Source: Chloroflexota bacterium (lineage in GTDB: Bacteria > Chloroflexota > Anaerolineae > J102). From it: a stretch of 15,267 nt of DNA. The notes beneath the pieces were generated by a model. The model saw only the letters and a program-made list of their open reading frames with translations, was not told the origin of the DNA and searched no databases. Positions 7,328 through 14,532 of the stretch are shown here, one piece after another (the first letter of the stretch is position 1; each line of letters starts with the position of its first letter). Both the position numbers and the translations under genes were made by a program. The stretch spans positions 1 to 15,267 of the forward strand of contig PIVW01000091.1 of NCBI GenBank assembly GCA_003353825.1, written 5' to 3'.

Positions 7328-7383
7328 GTAGTAGGCGACTTGTCGCCGAGATCGGTGCTTAGAAGCGCTAAAGCGCTGACTAC
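7328..7383. repeat. Nested palindromic intergenic unit between uxaC and galU
   Basis: Within 56 bp there are two perfect small hairpins, GGCGA-CTTG-TCGCC (7334-7347) and AGCGC-TAAA-GCGCT (7364-7377), enclosed by outer arms GTAGT (7328-7332) and ACTAC (7379-7383). The layout resembles a REP-like extragenic palindromic unit. Lying inside the operon, it could form an mRNA processing or attenuation structure between uxaC and galU. There is no T-run, so it is not a simple terminator. Confidence 0.55.
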
Positions 7384-7388
7384 GAACT

Positions 7389-8819
7389 CTACTCGCTGCC
7401 AAATCGGTAGGCTTGTTTCACCAGTCGATAAGCTGAATCTCGTGCCATGGTGGTGGCATCCTCCATGTCTATCAGGCCTCGTACAACCATGCTTGCCAAC
7501 CAGTTGCATTCGACACGTCGCCAGACATCGTGCCGGGCGGGGATGGAAGGATAGGCGCGGGTGTCGTCATTGAACCCGACCGTGTTGTAAAGCCCGGCTG
7601 TCTCGTGTACCAGATCTCGGTAGCGGATCATGCCATAAATGCTGTCGAAAAACCACCAGGGCGGACCCAGCCGCATGGCCGGATAGTGTCCGGCTAATGG
7701 CGCCAGCTCACGCGAGTACGTATCCTCGTCCAGGCAGAATAGGATAAGCGTGAGTCGAGGGTCGTTTCCATACTTGTTGAGCAGTGCATGCAAGTTGCGC
7801 GTGAATTCTGATTGCAAGGGGATGTCGGCCCCTTTATCTACGCCAAAGCGAACGCGGATGAAATCATTGTGTGAGCGGAAGGATCCGACATGGAATTGCA
7901 TGACCAGACCATCTTCGATGCTCATCCTGGCCATTTCCATGATCATATGGGCAGTGAAGCGGTAGGCATCCTCTTCCGAAGCGTTGCCCCCGAGCGCTCG
8001 CTGGAAGATCGCTTCTGCTTCGGTTTCTGACAACTCAGCCGTGTAGGCTGATACGGCGGCGTGATCGGTGGCGGTCGCGCCCATGGCCTTGAAAAACGCT
8101 CGCCGGTTCTCCAGCGCCGCAATAAAGGAGTTGTAGGAATCTACGGCCAAACCGCTGATATCGGAGAGCTTGTCGATTTCTGCCTGCCAGCCTGGTGAGT
8201 CGATATTGACGACTGCGTCGGGCCTGAAGGTGGGACGAATGTCGCCCGACCACTCTGAATCCTGTATGGCTCGATGGTGCTCAAGCGTGTCGGTGGCCCC
8301 ATCAGTGGTGGTCAGCACCTCGATGTTGAAGCGCTCGAACAAAGCCCGTGGTCTGAACTCAGGTGTCGCCAGTTTTGCCTCGATCTGATCGTAGATCGTC
8401 TGCGCTGTGTGGCTGGTGAGCTTCTCTTCGATACCGAACACTTCCATATATTCGGCTGCCAGCCAGACACCTGTGGGTGTGCCGCGAAACAGGTAGAAAT
8501 TGTCTGCGAAAGTTTGCCAGATTTTGCGATGATCCTGTTCGACTGGCCCACCGTCGCGCCGAGGAATGCCAAGCGCTTCGAGGGGGATGCCCTGCGAGTA
8601 GAGCATGCGGAAGACATAATGGTCGGGGATAATGAGCATGTCGGTGGGGGTGCCGAGGTCATAATCAGGGTCGGCGAAAAGGCGCGGGTCTACATGACCG
8701 TGCGGGCAAATCAGGGGTAGCCCAGCGATGGAGTCATACAATTCTCGGGCAACCCGCTTTTGGCTGGGGTCGGGATCAAAAAATCGGTCGGGTGATAGAT
8801 TCCACATAGGGTCAGCCAT
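7389..8819 (-). CDS. uxaC: Glucuronate isomerase
   Basis: This 476-residue protein, normal length for the family, belongs to the amidohydrolase-like UxaC group. It interconverts D-glucuronate and D-fructuronate, and usually D-galacturonate and D-tagaturonate, as the first step of uronate catabolism in the cytoplasm. Diagnostic blocks are CPHGHVDPRL with metal-ligand-like H40 and H42, VLTTTDGATDTLEHH, MQFHVGSFRSHND, LGPPWWFFDSIYGM, and FNDDTRAYPSIPARHDVWRR near the C-terminus. The ATG at 8819 is preceded by AGGAG with 5 bases of spacing. It follows the secreted glycosidase gene after 102 bp and precedes galU in the same direction, so it probably belongs to the same transcript. The usual next enzymes (fructuronate reductase, mannonate dehydratase, KDG kinase) are not in this window. 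Confidence 0.95.
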   Translation of the reverse strand: MADPMWNLSPDRFFDPDPSQKRVARELYDSIAGLPLICPHGHVDPRLFADPDYDLGTPTDMLIIPDHYVFRMLYSQGIPLEALGIPRRDGGPVEQDHRKIWQTFADNFYLFRGTPTGVWLAAEYMEVFGIEEKLTSHTAQTIYDQIEAKLATPEFRPRALFERFNIEVLTTTDGATDTLEHHRAIQDSEWSGDIRPTFRPDAVVNIDSPGWQAEIDKLSDISGLAVDSYNSFIAALENRRAFFKAMGATATDHAAVSAYTAELSETEAEAIFQRALGGNASEEDAYRFTAHMIMEMARMSIEDGLVMQFHVGSFRSHNDFIRVRFGVDKGADIPLQSEFTRNLHALLNKYGNDPRLTLILFCLDEDTYSRELAPLAGHYPAMRLGPPWWFFDSIYGMIRYRDLVHETAGLYNTVGFNDDTRAYPSIPARHDVWRRVECNWLASMVVRGLIDMEDATTMARDSAYRLVKQAYRFGSE

Positions 8820-8900
8820 TGCTACTCCTTATAATTGACTGGTCAGCAAGTGTGCGGCAGTGATAATTCTGGGGAATGAGACTATGCTCATGGAGAGAAA

Positions 8901-8918
8901 CACGCAACACGCAACACG
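8901..8918. repeat. Heptamer microsatellite (CACGCAA)n
   Basis: CACGCAA is repeated at 8901-8907 and 8908-8914, followed by a partial third copy CACG to 8918. It sits 4 bp downstream of the stop of the lipoprotein gene, in the 102-bp gap before uxaC. It is a short tandem repeat with no coding role; slippage there could vary the spacing between the two genes. Confidence 0.7.
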
Positions 8919-8921
8919 TTT

Positions 8922-10550
8922 TCACTTCCCCATCTGCTTCAGCGCATTAAACGTCTGCCTGGCATTCCCTTGCTCATCGACAATGCTCCACTGCGCCAGT
9001 TCGGTGCCTGCGTTGATCATAGAGAAGTTCAAGTTCCACAGGAAGGCGGGGCCGACAAACCCCCAGTTTCGCATCATCTGGTAGAAATCGACGGTCCAGC
9101 GGGCTTGCTCGTCGTAGCTGTTATCGTTGGCATACATGTAATTGGCGTCGAAGGCGCCGCCGGCAGCCCAGCCGAATTCTGTGGGCCAGATGCGTTTGTT
9201 GACGTCGCCGTAGGTGGCCATGATGTTGCGGTAGCCCTCCATGGTCGAACGGGCCGACCAGGAGTGGTGAGGTGTGTCGCACGGGCCATTGAATTGGGTG
9301 TTCTTCGAAGTGATGTAATCACAAGCCTGCTGCCAGGTGAGATTGGGAGGGACATTGTAACCGCTCGGGTGTGCACCGATGGCATCGGAATAGTTCTTTA
9401 GACCATTCTGATACATCATTTCCAGGTAACGAAAATCATCGATGGCCAAGGCCCCGAACTCTCCAACCGGCGTAAGAGCGCCACTGACCACAATCATCTG
9501 CGGGCAAGCCTGTTTGATTGCCTGGTAAGAGCGTCTGAGCATGTCCATGTAGCGGACCGGATCCAGAGGCTCATTGCCCCATTCATAATGCAGATTCTGC
9601 TCATTCCAGACCTCTATGGCCTGAACCCTGCCGCAATAGCGCCCGGCATAGGCGCCGAGGAAGTTAGCAAAGGTTTGGGCATCGGCTGCCGGGCCTTCGA
9701 CGCCAAGATCGGTGGTAGCCGCACGAGCCCATTCCGGCGCTTTGACGATGGAGGCGAGTATCTGTAACCCCTGGCCGCTGAAGAAGCCGATCAGACGATC
9801 TTGCTCCCCCCAATCGACTTGCCCCGGCCCTCGTTCCATATCCCGCCACACAACCTGCCATTTCACCCAATTGAAACCCATATCTTTGATCTGATGAGCG
9901 GCGAGGCCGATGTCAGCGCCGTAGTAGGGTTGGATTTGGAGACCGTAGCCAAATTGACCCGCACCGACAGGTGCGCCACCGACAGGTGCGCCACCCGCGA
10001 GCGCTTGTGGTTTGGGCTGCGGAGGTTCGGGGATGTTCTCGGCCGGCCCTTCTACCTCGACCTGACTGGCAATGATCCACACCGGCTGGCCCTTGTCGTT
10101 TTGCAGTTGCCACCAGCTACCCGACTCGTTCTTCCCGATGATTTTTAGTTTTTCACCAGTCTGCAACAATCCCACCTTATTATAGTTCGTGCCAGGGCCC
10201 TTGCGCAAGTTGGTAGGGCCGATGGCGGCCGCTTGGGGATAGGGCAAAGGTGTGGAGGTAGGTGTGCTGGTGAGGGCGAGGGTGGGGGTCTCTGAGGGAA
10301 TCAACGTGGGGCTGGCTACTGGCTCAGTTGCAGTGAGTGCCGGGCTCTCTGCGCTCGTTTCCGACATTTCGACGGCGCCTGTTGTGGTGCTTACCTCTCC
10401 CCCTGGATCTACCGTACCCACAGCTGCTGCTTGGGTGATAGGCGTTGTTTGCTGTGCTATCTGCAACTGTCCCGACGAATCGATGTATACATTTCCCTGG
10501 CAGGATATCAAAAGCAGGCCAAGTATGAAAAGCAATAAGAAACGGGTCAC
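8922..10550 (-). CDS. Secreted lipoprotein with SH3b domain and glycoside-hydrolase-like barrel
   Basis: The 542-residue protein starts at GTG (10548-10550) behind GGAGGAG. A hydrophobic signal of 16 residues ends in LLISC, so C17 is the expected lipidated cysteine and the protein is anchored on the outer face of a membrane. Residues 18-105 are a Ser/Thr/Pro-rich spacer. Residues about 106-168 form a bacterial SH3 domain (NLRKGPGTNYNKVGLL...WWQLQN...VWIIASQVEVEG). A GGAPV-repeat linker follows, then a (beta/alpha)8 glycosidase-like domain from about 200. Likely catalytic acids are E317 in EVWNEQN (acid/base) and E458 in WPTEFGW (nucleophile), the clan GH-A pattern shared by GH5, GH39 and others. 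It probably binds the cell envelope or substrate through SH3b and cleaves a glycan outside the cell, feeding the sugar enzymes encoded downstream. The substrate is not readable. Confidence 0.88.
   Translation of the reverse strand: MTRFLLLFILGLLLISCQGNVYIDSSGQLQIAQQTTPITQAAAVGTVDPGGEVSTTTGAVEMSETSAESPALTATEPVASPTLIPSETPTLALTSTPTSTPLPYPQAAAIGPTNLRKGPGTNYNKVGLLQTGEKLKIIGKNESGSWWQLQNDKGQPVWIIASQVEVEGPAENIPEPPQPKPQALAGGAPVGGAPVGAGQFGYGLQIQPYYGADIGLAAHQIKDMGFNWVKWQVVWRDMERGPGQVDWGEQDRLIGFFSGQGLQILASIVKAPEWARAATTDLGVEGPAADAQTFANFLGAYAGRYCGRVQAIEVWNEQNLHYEWGNEPLDPVRYMDMLRRSYQAIKQACPQMIVVSGALTPVGEFGALAIDDFRYLEMMYQNGLKNYSDAIGAHPSGYNVPPNLTWQQACDYITSKNTQFNGPCDTPHHSWSARSTMEGYRNIMATYGDVNKRIWPTEFGWAAGGAFDANYMYANDNSYDEQARWTVDFYQMMRNWGFVGPAFLWNLNFSMINAGTELAQWSIVDEQGNARQTFNALKQMGK
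9966..9995 (-). repeat. 15-bp in-frame tandem duplication in the lipoprotein linker
   Basis: The 15-base unit GACAGGTGCGCCACC occurs twice in a row (9966-9980 and 9981-9995). On the coding strand it gives GGAPV-GGAPV between the SH3b and glycosidase domains. The exact identity of the copies points to a recent duplication that lengthens a flexible linker without disturbing the frame. Confidence 0.85.
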
Positions 10551-10619
10551 CGGCTCCTCCTATTTGTATCATTGAGGGTGAACTGCGTGGGCTGGGAGTG
10601 ATAATAATCTCTGCGGTGA

Positions 10620-10647
10620 AACATACCATATCGAGAATGGCTTTCAA
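10620..10647 (-). promoter_or_regulatory. Candidate sigma70-like promoter for the lipoprotein gene
   Basis: On the minus strand a TTGAAA -35 (10642-10647, 5 of 6 consensus) and a TATGTT -10 (10620-10625, 4 of 6) are separated by 16 bp. They lie about 70 bp upstream of the GTG start. This would drive the glycosidase and possibly the whole minus-strand sugar cluster. Confidence 0.45.
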
Positions 10648-10679
10648 AAAAGACAGCAGGACTTTTTCATCTCCCGCTA

Positions 10680-10708
10680 TTGACAAAGGTAAGGTAGCAT
10701 GCTAGATT
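10680..10708 (+). promoter_or_regulatory. Sigma70-like promoter for the SorC-type regulator
   Basis: A perfect TTGACA (10680-10685), a 17-bp spacer and TAGATT (10703-10708, 4 of 6 consensus). The transcription start is expected near 10715, which lies downstream of the ATG at 10709 and so excludes that ATG for transcripts from this promoter. The palindrome TAGCATGCTA (10695-10704) overlaps the -10 box. Confidence 0.65.
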
Positions 10709-10709
10709 A

Positions 10710-10742
10710 TGAGTAAATGCACATCTATCGTGCAATTGCTCA
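10710..10742 (+). promoter_or_regulatory. 13-position inverted repeat over the transcription start (candidate operator)
   Basis: TGAGTAAATGCAC (10710-10722) and GTGCAATTGCTCA (10730-10742) are inverted copies around a 7-base centre. Eleven positions pair, one is G-T and one is mismatched. It spans the predicted start of transcription, a classic site for a self-regulating repressor. It could also act as an mRNA hairpin in the 5' leader. A second perfect palindrome, TAGCATGCTA, lies 5 bp upstream at 10695-10704. Confidence 0.55.
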
Positions 10743-10768
10743 ATCTTAAAATTGCCAGATACCTAACT

Positions 10769-11722
10769 ATGGATGAAAGTTATCACGAAATGTTAGCTCA
10801 AGTGGCATCGATGTATTATGAACTTGGGATGACCCAAAGCGCCATTGGCAAAGACTTGGGACTTTCACGAGTCAAGGTGTATCGACTTCTCAAAGAGGCA
10901 AGAGGGGAAGGGGTTGTGCAGATAACTGTAAATTGGCCCATGTCACAAGATGGAGAACTCGAACGGGCTCTGAAACAAAGATTCGGATTACGAGACGCCA
11001 TGGTCCTGCAATCTGCGCAGGAAGACCAGGATCAAGCCGTACGACGTCTGGGGCAATTGGGTGCACGATACCTGGAGCGCATTTTGGAGGATGGCATGAC
11101 TCTGACCGTCTGTCTGGGGCGATCAACCTACGAAGTGATCGATGCCATCTGTCCCGGATTTCAAGCGCATGTCCATGTTGCACAGGCGCTAGGGAGTACG
11201 CCCTTTGCCATGCAACAGATGGATAGCCCCGCTCTGGCGCGCCAACTCGCACAGAAACTGGGTGGTGAAGTGCTCTATCTTTCTTCGCCCATGATGGCCG
11301 ACAGCAAGGAAGCGGCAGAGATTCTGCGACGGCAAAGCGGCATCGAAAGGACCCTCTCGGCATCTCGGCGCGCAGATGTTGCTTTGCTGGGCATCGGGAA
11401 TTTGGACCCCAAAACCTCTGGCTTTGTCAAGGCAGGGCTCATGACTTCCGATGAACTGGCCGATCTGCGCCGGGATGGCGCCGTCGGCGACATTGCCGGT
11501 CGAGTTTATGCAGCCGACGGGATTTTGCATCCCTGTTCGTGCAACGATCGCGTGATCGGGATATCTCTCGACGAGTTGCGCGGCATCCCCACGACCTTTA
11601 CTGTGGCCATGGGCAAGAACAAAGGAGAAGCTATTTTGGGCGCACTTCGTACGGGCGTTATCAACGTGCTTTGTACAGATGATCAGGCCGCCAGCGAAGT
11701 GTTGAGGCTGCAGGACGTGTAA
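10769..11722 (+). CDS. SorC/DeoR-type sugar-responsive transcriptional regulator
   Basis: The chosen start gives 317 residues. An N-terminal helix-turn-helix (MTQSAIGKDLGLSRVKVYRL, residues 21-40) is followed by a SorC-type sugar-phosphate-binding domain from about residue 60 to the end. Family blocks there are LGIGNLDPKTSG, DLRRDGAVGDIAGR, and the closing NVLCTDDQAASEVL. A longer frame opens at ATG 10709, but it lies between the -10 and the predicted transcription start. SorC proteins also normally begin a few residues before the LxxVAxxYYExGxTQ helix, as in MDESYHEMLAQVASMYYELG. No strong Shine-Dalgarno precedes 10769. It likely binds the two palindromes just upstream and responds to a phosphorylated sugar from this locus. 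The dehydrogenase gene follows one base after its stop. Confidence 0.88.
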   Translation: MDESYHEMLAQVASMYYELGMTQSAIGKDLGLSRVKVYRLLKEARGEGVVQITVNWPMSQDGELERALKQRFGLRDAMVLQSAQEDQDQAVRRLGQLGARYLERILEDGMTLTVCLGRSTYEVIDAICPGFQAHVHVAQALGSTPFAMQQMDSPALARQLAQKLGGEVLYLSSPMMADSKEAAEILRRQSGIERTLSASRRADVALLGIGNLDPKTSGFVKAGLMTSDELADLRRDGAVGDIAGRVYAADGILHPCSCNDRVIGISLDELRGIPTTFTVAMGKNKGEAILGALRTGVINVLCTDDQAASEVLRLQDV

Positions 11723-11723
11723 T

Positions 11724-12761
11724 ATGGAAACCATGATAGCACCGGTGTTTCAAGGCGAGGGACGTCTAACTTATGAAAGCCGGCCTCTACCACAGCTCAA
11801 AGATCGAGCCGACGTGCTGGTACGCGTACAAGCATGTGGCATCTGTGGCACCGATCTGAATATTTTGGCGACACCACCGGCGCATAACGCAACCCACGGC
11901 ATTGTGATCGGGCACGAGGGCGTTGGTACTGTGTTGGAGATCGGCGATGATGTGCGCAATCTCACAATCGGTGACCGTGTCGTGATCGCTCCCAGGATCA
12001 CTTGTGGCAAGTGCGCTTATTGTCGGGCCGGATTAGACAATCAATGTCTCGACTACAACACCATTGGCACCACTGTCGATGGCGCTTTTACGCCCTACTT
12101 GAGTGCGCCAGAGCGAGCCCTTTTCAAGATTAGCGACGCTGTGCCAAGAGATGACGCAGTTCTATTCGAGCCCCTATCGTGTGTGGTCGGCGCCCTGGCG
12201 CGTGTGCCATTTCAACCAGGAAACAATGTCGCCATTATCGGGAGTGGACCGATGGGTCTTCTCTTTGCTCAGGTGCTGCGAGCGATGGGCGCCGGTCGCA
12301 TCATCATGTCAGACCTGGTATCCTACCGGCTACAATTCGCCCATACATTAGGTGTCGATGTTGTTCTGAACCCTGCCGATAGCGATGTCGCTCAGGCCGT
12401 CAAAGCTATCACAGGCCTCGGTGCAGATCTGGTCATCGATGCGGTGGGCAATCAGATGAAATCGGCCGCCGATCTCGCCAGACGAGGAGGACACATTATT
12501 CTCTTCGGCCTCCGCCCCCACGACACACCCGCCGTCAGCCAATACCAGATCACCCGCTACGACCTCACCCTCCACGGCGCATTCGTCGGCCTCAAACCTT
12601 TCACCCAGACCATCAAACTGCTCGAAAGCGGCCGCATCCAGCCCTCCTCCCTCATCACCCACCGGGTGCCCTTATCCGAGTTAGCGGCCGGCGTAGAACT
12701 CATGCGCTCGGGTCAAGCCATGAAGGTGATCGTCGAGACCCAGGAAACAGAAGCAAAGTGA
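11724..12761 (+). CDS. Zinc-dependent medium-chain alcohol/polyol dehydrogenase
   Basis: This is a 345-residue MDR-family dehydrogenase oxidising a secondary alcohol of a sugar or polyol with NAD(P). Catalytic zinc ligands are C41 in GICGTD, H64-E65 in GHEGVG, and probably E149 in LFEPLSC. The structural zinc site has four cysteines at 94, 97, 100 and 108 (CGKCAYC....C). The Rossmann loop is IIGSGPMG (171-178). Overall it resembles sorbitol, threonine or L-iditol dehydrogenases; the substrate is not determined. The ATG lies one base after the regulator stop, with AGGA at about 11711 as ribosome site, so the two genes are co-transcribed. Its TGA overlaps a GTG (12758-12760) that opens the Gfo/Idh/MocA fragment. 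Confidence 0.9.
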   Translation: METMIAPVFQGEGRLTYESRPLPQLKDRADVLVRVQACGICGTDLNILATPPAHNATHGIVIGHEGVGTVLEIGDDVRNLTIGDRVVIAPRITCGKCAYCRAGLDNQCLDYNTIGTTVDGAFTPYLSAPERALFKISDAVPRDDAVLFEPLSCVVGALARVPFQPGNNVAIIGSGPMGLLFAQVLRAMGAGRIIMSDLVSYRLQFAHTLGVDVVLNPADSDVAQAVKAITGLGADLVIDAVGNQMKSAADLARRGGHIILFGLRPHDTPAVSQYQITRYDLTLHGAFVGLKPFTQTIKLLESGRIQPSSLITHRVPLSELAAGVELMRSGQAMKVIVETQETEAK

Positions 12762-13000
12762 GAACTGCCACGGAGATCGGCTGCGATATCTGGACGACCG
12801 ATTATCGGGAATTGCTGGTGCGCGACGATATCCAAGTGATCGACTGCTCTGCGCCGAACAACGTGCATCTAGAGATCGTCACAGCCGCGGCCGAGACCAG
12901 CAAACACATTTACTGTGAAAAGCCCCTGGCCATGAACGTGGCCGAAGCACAGCAGATGGTGGAGGTAGCAGGGCGAGCGGGTGTGAAAACACAATCATAG
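12758..13000 (+). pseudogene. Internal fragment of a Gfo/Idh/MocA-family oxidoreductase
   Basis: The 80 codons match the middle of the NAD-binding domain of this family. DYRELLVRDDIQVIDCSAPN.VH is the usual DIDVVDI.TPN.LH strand-turn, and CEKPLAMNVAEAQQMVE contains the EKP lysine. AGVKTQS then breaks off at a stop where intact members continue VGF. The N-terminal GxGxxG nucleotide-binding start and the whole C-terminal substrate domain (about 200 residues) are missing, against a usual total of 330-380 residues. The GTG overlaps the dehydrogenase stop (GTGA, 12758-12761), so it may be translated, but a fragment this size should not bind cofactor and substrate. I read it as a deletion remnant of a former operon gene. 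Confidence 0.75.
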
Positions 13001-13016
13001 GTTCATAATTTGATAC

Positions 13017-14531
13017 ATGAAGTTACCTAACTACGATATTGTCATCGTCGGTACCGGTGCAGGTGGCGGCACGCTCGCTTACGCCTTGAGAGAGTCGGGC
13101 GCCAAGATCTTGCTCGTGGAGCGTGGTGATTATCTACCACAGGAAGAAGAGAATTGGCAGCCCCGGGCGGTGTTCGACGAGGCCCGTTACAAGCCTACTG
13201 AGAGCTGGTATGATGAACAGGGCAAGCCCTTTAAACCGGGTGTTCATTATTACGTGGGCGGCAATACCAAAGTCTATGGCGCTGCCCTGCCACGTTTGCG
13301 AGAGGCTGACTTCGGAACCATCGAGCATGAAGGGGGCGCCTCACCGGCCTGGCCCATCAGTTACGATGAGTTGGAGCCCTACTACGCTAAAGCGGAATCG
13401 ATCTATCGCGTACACGGCGCCGGCGGTCAAGACCCGACCGAACCACCTCGATCCGGCCCTTATCCCTACCCGGCCGTGCCACATGAGCCCATCATCCAGC
13501 AACTCTACGAGCGTTTGCAAGCGCAAGACCTGCATCCTTTCGCTTATCCGATGGGCATCGACTTGAGAGCGGATGGCGCCTGCATCCGCTGTAAAACCTG
13601 CGATGGCTTTCCTTGTAAAGTCCTGGCAAAGAGCGATTCCGATGTATGCTGTGTGCGCCCTGCCCTCGAAAACCTTGATGTCGAGCTTGTCCCTGGGACC
13701 GTGGCCCGGCAACTGCTGACCTCTGCCGATGGTAAACGCGTCATCTCACTTCAAGCTGAGCGTGATGGTGAGACCTTTGAGATCCACGCCGATCGATTTG
13801 TGGTCTGCTGCGGCGCCGTGAACTCTGCCCGTCTCCTATTGCAATCGGCTAACGAGGCTCATCCCAATGGCTTGGCTAATGCATCCGGCATGGTTGGGCG
13901 GCATTACATGGTGCACAACAACACGGCGCTGATGGCGGTTGATCCCCGGCGGCGTAATGACACCCAATTTCAGAAGACTATGGCGGTGAATGATTACTAC
14001 GCCGAAGGACCTGACTGGCCCTATCCCATGGGCAATATCCAGCTACTGGGAAAACTACAGGGGGGCATGCTCACCGCTGCCAAACCGGGCATACCCAAAT
14101 TCATTTTGCAGGCCATGGCTGATCGCAGTGTCGATTGGTGGGTGATGTCGGAAGACCTGCCGGATCCGGAAAACCGGGTGACGCTCAGGTCGGATGGTCG
14201 GGTGCAGGTGCGTTGGCAGCCGAACAATCTGGCATCGCATCGGAAACTTATCGATGCCGCAAAAAAAATGATGAAGGCAGCCGGCTATCCCCTGGTTCTG
14301 GTCGAGCGCATGGGCATCGATACCAATTCCCACCAGTGCGGCACGATTCGATCTGGTGATGATCCGGCGACCTCGGTGCTCAATCCCTACTGCCGCGCTC
14401 ATGACGTCGATAACTTGTTTGTGGTAGACTCTTCTTTCTTCCCATCCTCCGCAGCCATGAATCCCGCCCTCACTATTGCTGCACAGGCGCTAAGGGTGGC
14501 AGATCACATCAAGGATCAAGCTCACCACTAA
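13017..14531 (+). CDS. GMC-family FAD oxidoreductase with a four-cysteine cluster
   Basis: The 504-residue flavoprotein oxidises a sugar or polyol hydroxyl. The FAD Rossmann motif is IVGTGAGGGT (10-19), and YYVGGNTKVYGAAL (78-91) is the second FAD contact typical of the family. The C-terminal active site has H439 in NSHQCGT and N482 in SSAAMNPALTIAAQA. Cysteines at 189, 192, 195 and 200 (CIRCKTCDGFPC) form C-X2-C-X2-C-X4-C, with C211-C212 shortly after. Related gluconate-2-dehydrogenase-type subunits carry a similar cluster. Some bacterial FAD-glucose dehydrogenases bind [3Fe-4S] there. No signal peptide is seen, and no cytochrome or small-subunit gene is adjacent, so the electron acceptor is unknown. 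It starts 16 bp after the Gfo fragment, with only a weak AGG upstream. Confidence 0.9.
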   Translation: MKLPNYDIVIVGTGAGGGTLAYALRESGAKILLVERGDYLPQEEENWQPRAVFDEARYKPTESWYDEQGKPFKPGVHYYVGGNTKVYGAALPRLREADFGTIEHEGGASPAWPISYDELEPYYAKAESIYRVHGAGGQDPTEPPRSGPYPYPAVPHEPIIQQLYERLQAQDLHPFAYPMGIDLRADGACIRCKTCDGFPCKVLAKSDSDVCCVRPALENLDVELVPGTVARQLLTSADGKRVISLQAERDGETFEIHADRFVVCCGAVNSARLLLQSANEAHPNGLANASGMVGRHYMVHNNTALMAVDPRRRNDTQFQKTMAVNDYYAEGPDWPYPMGNIQLLGKLQGGMLTAAKPGIPKFILQAMADRSVDWWVMSEDLPDPENRVTLRSDGRVQVRWQPNNLASHRKLIDAAKKMMKAAGYPLVLVERMGIDTNSHQCGTIRSGDDPATSVLNPYCRAHDVDNLFVVDSSFFPSSAAMNPALTIAAQALRVADHIKDQAHH

Positions 14532-14532
14532 T

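Noticed and set aside
7328..7383. Rho-independent terminator between uxaC and galU
   Set aside because: The hairpins are not followed by a T-run on either strand, and operon continuity is expected.
8274..8720. 148-codon plus-strand frame inside uxaC
   Set aside because: Antisense to a complete, motif-verified glucuronate isomerase gene.
8901..8918. CRISPR-like short repeats
   Set aside because: The unit is 7 bp without spacers; it is a tandem microsatellite.
10709..10768. Regulator start at ATG 10709
   Set aside because: It lies directly after the -10 box, before the predicted transcription start, and within the inverted repeat; SorC homologues begin near the residue encoded at 10769.
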